From CAG-877 sp045125935 (GTDB lineage: Bacteria > Bacillota_I > Bacilli_A > RF39 > UBA660), in contig JBGVNW010000064.1 in NCBI GenBank assembly GCA_045125935.1, positions 1-62,486 of the forward strand: DNA of 62,486 bases, in the 5' to 3' direction. Positions within the stretch are counted from its first letter, which is position 1. Every line of letters starts with the position of its first letter. Made by a program: the position numbers and the translations under genes. The notes beneath the pieces were generated by a model. The model had not been told where the DNA came from. It saw nothing but the letters and a program-made list of their open reading frames with translations, and searched no databases. Shown here piece by piece: positions 17,409 through 24,840 of this stretch.

Positions 17409-20225
17409 ATGAATAAAGATGTACAAAATACTGAATACGATGTAGTTTCTGATAATAATCAGTATGTTGATGAACATACTAGTGATGCTGATACTAATGC
17501 TGTTTATCAAGAAGAAGTAATTGACAAATCCAATATAAGTCAGGTAGAAGAAAATCCTAATAACGGTGAAGTTGTTTATGAGGAGTATATTGATGCTGAT
17601 GAGATTATGGAGGGGTATTCTGAAGATGGTACAGTAGTTTACTATACTATGGAAGATGGTGTTCCTAAAGAAATTTTATATCAAGATGAGGAACCTGAAA
17701 CTGTATATGAAGAAGTAGTTGATGAATCGGGAAATGTTGTATATCAAGAAGTCGTATATGAAGATGAAAATGAAATTTCAGAAGATAAGGCAAATTCTGA
17801 TGATTCTGTTGAGGATGTTGTTATTATTGAACAGGAATCTGAAAATGAAGAAGTTATTTTAGGGGATAATCAAGCTGATGATGTTTCTTTAGCTGAAGAT
17901 GATGAGAAAGCTTCTAAAAATACTTTGGAAAATGTTGTAGAAAATGTTGCTGGAAATACCGAAGAAAAGGTTGAAGAATCTCTTGATAAAGTTGTAGAAG
18001 AAGAGAAGAAAGCGCCTGTTGATACTCAGCAAAAAGATGAGAAAAGAGAAACCGTTGTTGAAAATAAAACTGAAAATGAAAGTGTTAATACTAATTCAGT
18101 ATTTTCACAGGAAGAAAAATCTTTAACAACTGATGCTTCTGTAGCAACTAAGGTAGCAGATACTACTTCAGTAACTACAGATAATAATCAGCAAAATTTG
18201 GCAGCAACTGCAAGTACGGCAGCTCCTGTTGAGCAACTTGATTCTAATAATTCAAATGTAAATCAGAATACTGCTGTTCAAAATAATGTTAATCAAGTAG
18301 CGATGCCTCAGCCTAATGTTACTTATCCGCAACAAAATGCTCAAGGACAGGCTGTTAATTTAGCACCACAGGTTGGAGTTGCTCAAGTGGCGGTGCCAGT
18401 ATCACAACCGGTTGTGTCATACCCTAATCAAGTACAACAGTTTCAACAACAACAAATTCCAGTTGTAAGTCAACCTGCTGTTCCAGTAACATCTCAAGTT
18501 TATCAAACTCCTGTGATGCAGCCGCAACCTACTATGGTAGTTGCTCAACCACAGATAGTTAGTTCAGTTCCAATAAATACTGGTTATCCAACTGCGACTT
18601 ATCCAGCTACTGGAGGAGTTGCTCCAACAGCGATTTTGACGCCAATGGCTACAAATTATCAACCTACCGTTCAAAATATGGTTGGTCAGACTAATACACC
18701 AGTAATGTATCAAGCGGGTTCAGCTGCATATGCTGCAAGAGGAATTCCACAAGTAGGACAAGCAGCTTATCAAAATACTGGAGCTGCGCAAATGGGTAGA
18801 ACTACAGCAATGGTTAAGCCGGCAGCTACTACTGCCAAATCAACAAATTCATCATCTGATAAGTCCGTTTATAAAAAAGGTCATGGTTTTCTAAAATTAC
18901 TATTTTCCTTAGCCTTTTTAGCAATTCTTGTTCTTGGAGCTTATATTATTTTCTTTAGAGAAAGTAATTATACTGGTTCAGCTGATGTGGATTTATTATT
19001 TGATCCATTTAAACCAATTATGGTTTATCAAGATGATTTAGTAGGATATATTAATAGTAAAGGTGAATTTTTAATTGATCCAATGTTTGAAGAAGGAACA
19101 GAATTTTATGGTGATTATGCCGCTGTACTTTTAGATGATGTTTATAAAATAATAAATAAAGAAGGAGATACTGTTGTTACTTGTAATAGTTCGGATCCTC
19201 CTGTTTATGATGTTGATTATAATGTTTGGATAATTGATAGTACCTTGTATGATATTAATATGCAAGATTTAGCTCACTTTATAAAAGATGGAGAATATGG
19301 TTTTTATTCTTACGTTAATACATCAAAATCTACTGTAGGTGTTGTTAATAATAATGGAGCTATTCTATATTCTGCAGCAGGAACAGAAATAGAAGTTGAT
19401 ACTAGTGCTGCTTATAGTTATGATGCATATGCATTAGTTCATGTAGCTAATGATAAAGATGCTATTATTAGTGGTAAAACTAATAGTGTTATTTATACAG
19501 CTGCTTCTAATTCGATTAAAAGTGAGGGGGATGCAATATTCTCAGTAAACTTAGAGGGAATAAATAAATTTTTATATTTTAATGATGGACAATTAGTAAA
19601 AGAATTTGATAATGTTTCTGATGTTAATATGTTTAATTATAAAAAGGGAATATTAGAAGTAGTAAATAATGGAACAACTTATTATTATGATACAATTAAT
19701 GGTGTTGAATTAGATGATGCTGACTATAATAATTCATATACTAATGAGAAATATTATGGATATGAAATTGAACAATGTGGAGAAGGAGCTACTTTGAAAT
19801 ATAGTTTAATGAAAGATGGCGAAGATGTTATGTCTTGTGAGTATGATTCCATAGATTTCCTTAAAGTTGAAGTACATGAATTTGTTAAAGTGAGAACATT
19901 AAAAGAATTCGTAGTCTTAACAAAAGGAACAACTACTCAGTTATATGATTTAACCTTTAAAAAAGTAGTTCTTGAATTAGAAAATGTTGTTCCGCAAATA
20001 GATGCTAATAGTATGTTTGTAGTATTCTCAGCTAAGGAAGATTCTTCTGCTAAAGAAGACGTAGTATATAGTTTACTTACTGGTAAAACAACGACATTTG
20101 CTGCTGGTGAAAATTATTTCATAGCAGGATCTAATTATTTTGTTACTATTGATAAAAATAATTTGGCATCTTATTATAATATTAAATTAGAAGGTATTTA
20201 TGAAGTTTCTAATTATATGCAATAG
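17409..20225 (+). CDS. Large single-pass membrane protein with disordered head and WG-repeat-like outer domain
   Basis: 938 residues from ATG 17409 (TTGGAGGCG upstream). The first 230 residues are Glu/Asp/Val-rich. Residues 230-480 are Gln/Pro/Val/Ala-rich and low-complexity. One membrane helix lies at about 493-516. The remaining 420 residues look like WG/beta-propeller-type repeats, for example LVGYINSKGEFLIDPMFEEG. The long disordered segment lies on the cytoplasmic side if the helix is type II, so it could be a scaffold or a kinase target, and the outside may sense ligands. No enzyme motif is seen. The gene is monocistronic, with its own promoter and terminator. Confidence 0.8.
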   Translation: MNKDVQNTEYDVVSDNNQYVDEHTSDADTNAVYQEEVIDKSNISQVEENPNNGEVVYEEYIDADEIMEGYSEDGTVVYYTMEDGVPKEILYQDEEPETVYEEVVDESGNVVYQEVVYEDENEISEDKANSDDSVEDVVIIEQESENEEVILGDNQADDVSLAEDDEKASKNTLENVVENVAGNTEEKVEESLDKVVEEEKKAPVDTQQKDEKRETVVENKTENESVNTNSVFSQEEKSLTTDASVATKVADTTSVTTDNNQQNLAATASTAAPVEQLDSNNSNVNQNTAVQNNVNQVAMPQPNVTYPQQNAQGQAVNLAPQVGVAQVAVPVSQPVVSYPNQVQQFQQQQIPVVSQPAVPVTSQVYQTPVMQPQPTMVVAQPQIVSSVPINTGYPTATYPATGGVAPTAILTPMATNYQPTVQNMVGQTNTPVMYQAGSAAYAARGIPQVGQAAYQNTGAAQMGRTTAMVKPAATTAKSTNSSSDKSVYKKGHGFLKLLFSLAFLAILVLGAYIIFFRESNYTGSADVDLLFDPFKPIMVYQDDLVGYINSKGEFLIDPMFEEGTEFYGDYAAVLLDDVYKIINKEGDTVVTCNSSDPPVYDVDYNVWIIDSTLYDINMQDLAHFIKDGEYGFYSYVNTSKSTVGVVNNNGAILYSAAGTEIEVDTSAAYSYDAYALVHVANDKDAIISGKTNSVIYTAASNSIKSEGDAIFSVNLEGINKFLYFNDGQLVKEFDNVSDVNMFNYKKGILEVVNNGTTYYYDTINGVELDDADYNNSYTNEKYYGYEIEQCGEGATLKYSLMKDGEDVMSCEYDSIDFLKVEVHEFVKVRTLKEFVVLTKGTTTQLYDLTFKKVVLELENVVPQIDANSMFVVFSAKEDSSAKEDVVYSLLTGKTTTFAAGENYFIAGSNYFVTIDKNNLASYYNIKLEGIYEVSNYMQ

Positions 20226-20237
20226 ATAAGTAAAAAG

Positions 20238-20268
20238 AGATAAGTTTGTAATACTTATTTCTTTTTTT
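20238..20268 (+). terminator. Intrinsic terminator
   Basis: AGATAAGT pairs with ACTTATTT, loop TTGTAAT, followed by CTTTTTTT. Confidence 0.7.
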
Positions 20269-20270
20269 CA

Positions 20271-20276
20271 TATAAT
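20271..20276 (+). promoter_or_regulatory. -10 box before the 34-residue ORF
   Basis: TATAAT (20271-20276) ends 14 bases before the ATG at 20291, so the expected transcript starts only a few bases upstream of the start codon, at the GGTGAT ribosome site. Confidence 0.4.
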
Positions 20277-20290
20277 AAATTGGTGATAAT

Positions 20291-20395
20291 ATGAATAATA
20301 CTACTGATAAGTTATTTAATATTAATATTGATTGTAATTCAAAAGAGGGTAAAGTATTAGTACAAGTTGTTCCTAAAAATAAAGAGAAAAAGTAA
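20291..20395 (+). CDS. Small 34-residue ORF, function unknown
   Basis: ATG 20291 to TAA 20393-20395, preceded by GGTGAT and closely followed by a Lys-codon-rich terminator-like stem (AAAAAG with CTTTTT). The peptide begins MNNTTDKLFNININ-like and ends in KNKEKK; it is hydrophilic with one Cys and no membrane segment. It has its own -10 and lies between two terminators, so a short independent transcript is plausible. Without homologues I cannot prove translation. Confidence 0.45.
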   Translation: MNNTTDKLFNINIDCNSKEGKVLVQVVPKNKEKK

Positions 20396-20485
20396 AATGC
20401 TTTTTCTTTTTTCTTGGTTTTAGTATGTAAAAATTACTGATATGTAATGATTTTTGATTGTATTAAGACTTTTAAAATGTTATGA

Positions 20486-20491
20486 TATAAT
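20486..20491 (+). promoter_or_regulatory. -10 of the ydjGHI-like operon
   Basis: TATAAT in TGTTATGATATAATT, about 34 bases before the GTG at 20525. I see no clear -35. Confidence 0.5.
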
Positions 20492-20524
20492 TAAATATAA
20501 TGGAAGAAGAGGATGTGATAGAGC

Positions 20525-21574
20525 GTGCATGTATTGGACAATAAATGTCCGGGGTGTGGTGCAAAAATAGCATTTAATCCAAAACTTCAGAAATGGGATT
20601 GTGAGTATTGTGGTAGTAAATTTTCATTAGAAGAGATGCAACAATATAATAATGCTAGTAGTGCTGAGGTAAATAAAAAGGCACCTAAAGAAGCAAAAAA
20701 ACTTGAAAAGATGGATGTATATCATTGTAAAAACTGTGGAGCTGAGATAATGGCTGATGAAACAGTTACAGCAACATTTTGTCTATATTGTGGAAGTACA
20801 GCAATTTTGAAAGATAAAATAGAAGATGGTGTAGCTCCTAGTTTAATTATTCCATTTAAAAAGGTTAAAGAAGATGCGGTTATGGCCTTTAAAAATCTTA
20901 CTAAAGGTAAACCTCTAACACCTAAAGCTTTTAAAGATATGAAGAATATTGAAAAAATAGTTGGTGTTTATATTCCATTTTGGGCATATGACTTGATTGC
21001 TGAAGGACAAATGATTTTCTTATCTAAAGATGTTCGTCGTTGGTCTGATTATAATTATGATTATGCAGAAACTAGTAGATACAATGTAACTATGCAAGGA
21101 CATTTGGAATATAAAAGAGTTTTAGTTGATGGTTCTTCTAGATTTGATAATGATTTGATGGATTCTTTAGAACCTTTTAACTATAATGATTTAGTAGAAT
21201 ATAATCATGCATATTTATCTGGTTTTTTTGCAGAAAAATATGATGTTACTGAAGAAGATGGATTAACAAGAGCAAATGATAGAACAATGAATACTTGTAC
21301 AAATGTAGTAGAATCTAAAGTAAGACATCAAATTAATTTATTACAAGCAAATGATATGAAAATTACAAAGTCTAATTCGGAATATATCATGTTACCTGTT
21401 TGGATGGTTAATGTTAATTATAAAGGTAAGATGTATACATTTGCGATGAATGGACAGACTGGTAAGATAGTTGGTAATATACCGATAGGTGTAAAAGAAG
21501 CAATTATTTGGTCACTAATTTTATTTGTTGGTTTCTTTATAATTCTTACAGCTGTTATATACTTGGTGGGGTGA
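20525..21574 (+). CDS. TFIIB-type zinc-ribbon membrane protein, YdjG-like
   Basis: 349 residues. Two zinc ribbons open the protein: CPGC ... CEYC (residues 8-30) and CKNC ... CLYC (about 60-85). A conserved domain with PFWAYDL follows, and one or two C-terminal membrane helices (IIWSLILFVGFFIILTAVIYLV) close it. Length and architecture match Bacillus YdjG, whose gene sits in the pspA-ydjGHI envelope-stress operon. The start is GTG 20525, about 11 bases after an AGAGGA site. The two genes behind it complete the YdjGHI order, which supports the call. Confidence 0.8.
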   Translation: MHVLDNKCPGCGAKIAFNPKLQKWDCEYCGSKFSLEEMQQYNNASSAEVNKKAPKEAKKLEKMDVYHCKNCGAEIMADETVTATFCLYCGSTAILKDKIEDGVAPSLIIPFKKVKEDAVMAFKNLTKGKPLTPKAFKDMKNIEKIVGVYIPFWAYDLIAEGQMIFLSKDVRRWSDYNYDYAETSRYNVTMQGHLEYKRVLVDGSSRFDNDLMDSLEPFNYNDLVEYNHAYLSGFFAEKYDVTEEDGLTRANDRTMNTCTNVVESKVRHQINLLQANDMKITKSNSEYIMLPVWMVNVNYKGKMYTFAMNGQTGKIVGNIPIGVKEAIIWSLILFVGFFIILTAVIYLVG

Positions 21575-21580
21575 TTTATT

Positions 21581-22501
21581 ATGAAGAAATATATTAGATT
21601 TTTTGCTTGTTTATTATTATTTATTTGTTTTAGTTGTTTAGATGTTTATGCAAGTACAAATACTTATGATAGAACTGAGGAGAATAATTATTTAGTTACT
21701 GGTAGTGATATAACAATTACTGATTCAATGTTGTCTGATATTTTATCAACACCAGCAGTTAAAGCATCAGAAAAAGTATATGATTTTGCTGATTTATATA
21801 GTGATTCAGAGGAAGAAAAACTATATTCAGAAATTGTTAAATTTATTGATGATTATAATTTGGATTTAGCTGTTGTAACGATTGATTCTAATACTAAGTC
21901 TTCTACACAAGCTTATGCTCAAGATTTTTATGATTATAATGATTTTGGTATTGGTAGTTCATATGATGGAGTATTGTTTTTAATTGATATGCAAAATAGA
22001 GAGTATTACATGACAACAAGTGGTTCTGGAATTGTAATGTATACTGATGCGAGAATTAATTCTTGTTTAGATGCGGCATATAATGGTATTGTTTCTGGAG
22101 ATTATTATGATGGAACAATTTCATTTATTGATACAATGTCTGATTATGCAGCAATTGGTGCTCCAGATGAGTTTGGAAATGAACCTAAACTTACTGGTGT
22201 TTCAAAATTAAAAGTAATGCCATGGACTACAATTACTATATTTTCTATTGTAGCAACAGCTTTTGTGATGTATATTTTAATTAGTAATAGTAAATTAGCT
22301 CGTCAAGCAAATTCATCTAGACATTATTTGACTAAGGCTGATGTTAGTGTTGCTGATGAAATATTTCTTGGTAGTAATGTTCACCGTTCTGCAAGACATC
22401 ATGAATCAAGTCATGGTGGCGGAAGTAGTGGTGGAAGTGGTAGAAGTATTAGTTCTGGAAGTAGTGGCCGTAGTCATGGTGGCGGAGGCCGTAGATTTTA
22501 A
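21581..22501 (+). CDS. TPM-domain membrane protein, YdjH-like
   Basis: A signal peptide or anchor (residues 1-24) is followed by an extracytoplasmic TPM domain (about 60-200; VYDFADLYSDSEEEKLYSEI, FLIDMQNREYYM), a membrane helix (about 212-232) and a Gly/Ser/His-rich tail ending in GGGGRRF. TPM proteins act in membrane protein quality control or phosphatase-like roles. It lies seven bases after the YdjG-like gene and 30 bases before the SPFH gene. In Bacillus the equivalent protein helps YdjI/PspA respond to envelope damage. Confidence 0.85.
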   Translation: MKKYIRFFACLLLFICFSCLDVYASTNTYDRTEENNYLVTGSDITITDSMLSDILSTPAVKASEKVYDFADLYSDSEEEKLYSEIVKFIDDYNLDLAVVTIDSNTKSSTQAYAQDFYDYNDFGIGSSYDGVLFLIDMQNREYYMTTSGSGIVMYTDARINSCLDAAYNGIVSGDYYDGTISFIDTMSDYAAIGAPDEFGNEPKLTGVSKLKVMPWTTITIFSIVATAFVMYILISNSKLARQANSSRHYLTKADVSVADEIFLGSNVHRSARHHESSHGGGSSGGSGRSISSGSSGRSHGGGGRRF

Positions 22502-22530
22502 AATAAATTTTAGAAAAGAGGGAATTATTT

Positions 22531-23622
22531 ATGGGTTTAATTAAAGCAGCTGTAGGGGCAATTGGAAGTACTCTACACGATCAATGGAAAGAATATATTA
22601 GATGTGAGGACTTAGGACAAGATATTTTAATGAAGAGAGTTTCTACTTCTAATGGGGTTATTACAAAGGATAGTGCAATTCAAGTTGCACCAGGACAAAT
22701 TGCTGTTATTTTCCAAAATGGACAAATTTTAGATGCAACAGCAGAAGCAGGAATTTATACATTTGATCAATCTAGTTCTCCATCATTCTTTGCTGGACAA
22801 TTTGGAGCAGTATTTAAAGAAATGTGGGCTCGTTTTACATATAATGGAGCTACTAATAAGGAACAAGCTGTGTTCTATATTAACGCTAAAGAAATTATGG
22901 ATAATAAATTTGGAACACCAGCACCAATTCCATTCCAAGATTGGTCACATCCAATTCCAAATCAAATGACTAATACAGTTACTCCATTAAGAGTAGAAGT
23001 AAAATGTTTTGGTAAATATACATTTAAAATTTCTGATCCAGCAGTATTTATGTCAAGAGTTGCTGGAACAGCTGATGAGTATAGAAAAGATGCTATTGTT
23101 GAACAAATGAGATCTGAAGTTATTGGAGCATTCCAAAATGTCTTAAATGAACTTGGAACAGAAAAATATAAAACACCAGTTTTAGAATTACCAAGTAGTA
23201 CAGATGAAATTAAAGAAGCAATGGACGCTAAAGTATTTGATCAACCAATTCGTAATCGTGGACTTAGTTTAGTTACTTTCGTTGTTGAATCAGTTACATT
23301 AGATGATGAATCAGAAAAGAAAATTGATAATTATGAATTATCTTCTAATAGATTTATGCAACAAGGAACACTTACTGGAGCATATGCGCAAGCTGTTAAA
23401 GATGCTGCTAATAATGAAGGTGGAGCTATGAACGGTTTCATGGGTATTGGTATGATGAATATGGCTTCAGGTGGTATGATGGGTGGAGCAGTTACAAATG
23501 CTTTTAATAATCAAGCAAACGATAATACTCCAAAAACTGGAAGTGGTTCATTCTGTGGAAATTGCGGTAACCCAACTAATGGTGGTAATTTCTGTACAAA
23601 TTGCGGACACAAATTAAATTAA
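22531..23622 (+). CDS. SPFH-domain protein with C-terminal zinc ribbon, YdjI-like
   Basis: 363 residues. An SPFH/band-7-like core with the YdjI-type N-terminus (DLGQDILMKRV, VAPGQIAVIFQNGQI) is followed by a Gly/Met/Asn-rich linker and a terminal zinc ribbon (CGNCG ... CTNCG). There is no membrane helix; YdjI is thought to be recruited to the membrane by its operon partners. AGAGGGAA precedes ATG 22531. The codon choice is cleaner and less AT-biased than its neighbours, suggesting high expression. No pspA gene is adjacent, unlike in Bacillus. Confidence 0.85.
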   Translation: MGLIKAAVGAIGSTLHDQWKEYIRCEDLGQDILMKRVSTSNGVITKDSAIQVAPGQIAVIFQNGQILDATAEAGIYTFDQSSSPSFFAGQFGAVFKEMWARFTYNGATNKEQAVFYINAKEIMDNKFGTPAPIPFQDWSHPIPNQMTNTVTPLRVEVKCFGKYTFKISDPAVFMSRVAGTADEYRKDAIVEQMRSEVIGAFQNVLNELGTEKYKTPVLELPSSTDEIKEAMDAKVFDQPIRNRGLSLVTFVVESVTLDDESEKKIDNYELSSNRFMQQGTLTGAYAQAVKDAANNEGGAMNGFMGIGMMNMASGGMMGGAVTNAFNNQANDNTPKTGSGSFCGNCGNPTNGGNFCTNCGHKLN

Positions 23623-23687
23623 TTTTACATATTTCGTGTAAATAGATTTACGTAAAATAAAAATGTAAATATATGTAAAAGAGGAAG

Positions 23688-23720
23688 AGATCAGGATTCG
23701 TTTATGAACTGATCTTTTTT
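23688..23720 (+). terminator. Intrinsic terminator of the ydjGHI-like operon
   Basis: AGATCAG (23688-23694) pairs with CTGATCT (23709-23715), followed by T to 23720. Confidence 0.85.
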
Positions 23721-23747
23721 GTTTATAAGAAATTTTCTCTAAACTTT

Positions 23748-23959
23748 GTAGGAAGGCGAGTAGTAATTGCTAATAATATAAGTGTAGAGATGAATATTCT
23801 CTATATTAAAAAAATTTGTTGGATGTATTATTTTGTTAAATGATGAGTACGGTGGCAACCATCGGAATTTAAGCCTATGGAGAATAGAGGGTACTCTAGT
23901 CAAAGAAGTAGGAAGTTGGATCGGTAACGACCAAAGCGACAAAATTTATTTTGTCTTTT
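23748..23959 (+). ncRNA. Candidate structured RNA, family not recognised
   Basis: This non-coding stretch is clearly less AT-biased than other spacers and folds locally. Helix A: TAGAGA (23785-23790) with TCTCTA (23798-23803), extended outwards. Helix B: GAT/ATC and GGT/ACC (23842-23863) enclosing a GGCA loop, with a six-base bulge GAGTAC. Helix C: TAGAG/CTCTA (23885-23898). Helix D: TTGG-A-TCG/CGA-CCAA capped by a GTAA tetraloop (23916-23934). The motif GTAGGAAG occurs at both ends (23748 and 23908). A terminator, GACAAAA/TTTTGTC plus T (23938-23959), closes it. Bulge GAGTAC is the exact complement of GTACTC (23891-23896), which also forms helix C. It does not fit the T-box, TPP, SAM, lysine, RNase P, tmRNA or SRP signatures I know. 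Confidence 0.6.
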
Positions 23960-24018
23960 GTTCTTGTATAAAAATTCTTTCTTTTAATCATTATTATAGT
24001 AGATAGGGAGATGAGAAT

Positions 24019-24047
24019 TTGACAAAATCGTGTAAATCTGCTAAAAT
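24019..24047 (+). promoter_or_regulatory. Promoter of the ankyrin-like gene
   Basis: TTGACA (24019-24024), a 17-base spacer and TAAAAT (24042-24047). An apparent TTG start at 24019 is simply the -35 box. Confidence 0.75.
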
Positions 24048-24078
24048 AAGTAACTGTCACATGAACAAAGAGGTGTAT

Positions 24079-24774
24079 ATGATGTTTTATGATGAGCAAC
24101 AAGCTTTTAATGCTTGTAGTGAGGAACCATCCCTGATTTTTGCTCTAATTAAAGAAGGGCATTTTGGTGTGGTTGATTCATTAGTTGAAAAGAATAAAAT
24201 AGATGTTAATTTGTGTGATAGTGTAGGTAACGATGTTGTTACTAGATTATTAAAAGCTAAGCAGTATGAATTAGTATTAAAACTTATGAAAAAGCGTAGT
24301 TGGGATGTAAATCATCAGAATGCTGATGGAGATACTTTTGGACATATTTTGGCACTTGATAATTCAGTATCAGCACTTATGATAATTGCACAACTTACAA
24401 AGAAGAAAAATTATCTTCCAAATATTAAAAATAATAAAGGTGAAACAATATTTGATAGAGCTATTAATAATAATTATATTGGAGCTGCTTTTAAAATATT
24501 AGAAGATAAAAGATTTAATAATATAAACGTTTTATCGTTTAGAAAATTATGTCATGCGTCTATTAAAAATGTTTATTATGGTAAATATTCTAAACTTAAC
24601 AATTTAGAAATTATTGTAGAAAGTCTTGAAAAGAAAGATTTGGTTCCAAGTATGAAGAATTTAGTTGATAAAATTAATGAAAACTTGGATGAGATTAAAA
24701 ATGAAATAATGGATAATGGATATTCAGTACTTGAAAATATTATTCAGTCATCTTTAGAAGAGGCAATTATTTAG
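24079..24774 (+). CDS. Ankyrin-repeat-like protein
   Basis: 231 residues from ATG 24079, preceded by AAAGAGGTG. Three to four ankyrin-like units can be read, for example DVNLCDSVGNDVVTRLLKAKQYELVLKLM and the next beginning DVNHQNADGDTFGHILAL, each with the loop Asn/Asp-Gly and paired helices. No signal peptide and no catalytic motif. An in-frame ATG at 24061 is possible but lies just upstream of the ribosome site. It has its own near-consensus promoter and directly precedes the three-gene HTH/repeat family, so a functional link is possible. Most likely a protein-binding scaffold. Confidence 0.75.
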   Translation: MMFYDEQQAFNACSEEPSLIFALIKEGHFGVVDSLVEKNKIDVNLCDSVGNDVVTRLLKAKQYELVLKLMKKRSWDVNHQNADGDTFGHILALDNSVSALMIIAQLTKKKNYLPNIKNNKGETIFDRAINNNYIGAAFKILEDKRFNNINVLSFRKLCHASIKNVYYGKYSKLNNLEIIVESLEKKDLVPSMKNLVDKINENLDEIKNEIMDNGYSVLENIIQSSLEEAII

Positions 24775-24799
24775 TTGCTTTTTCTTTTTTTTGAATTTA

Positions 24800-24808
24800 T
24801 GTTATTAT
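24800..24808 (+). promoter_or_regulatory. Extended -10 of the first HTH/repeat paralogue
   Basis: TGTTATTAT, in the context TTATGTTATTATAG that is also found before the second (26994) and third (29264) paralogues. Confidence 0.6.
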
Positions 24809-24840
24809 AGGTGTATACAATTATTTAGGGCGGTGTTTTT

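Noticed and set aside
24019..24078. TTG start for the ankyrin-like gene
   Set aside because: The TTG is the first half of a TTGACA -35 with a well-spaced -10; AGAGGTG fits ATG 24079.
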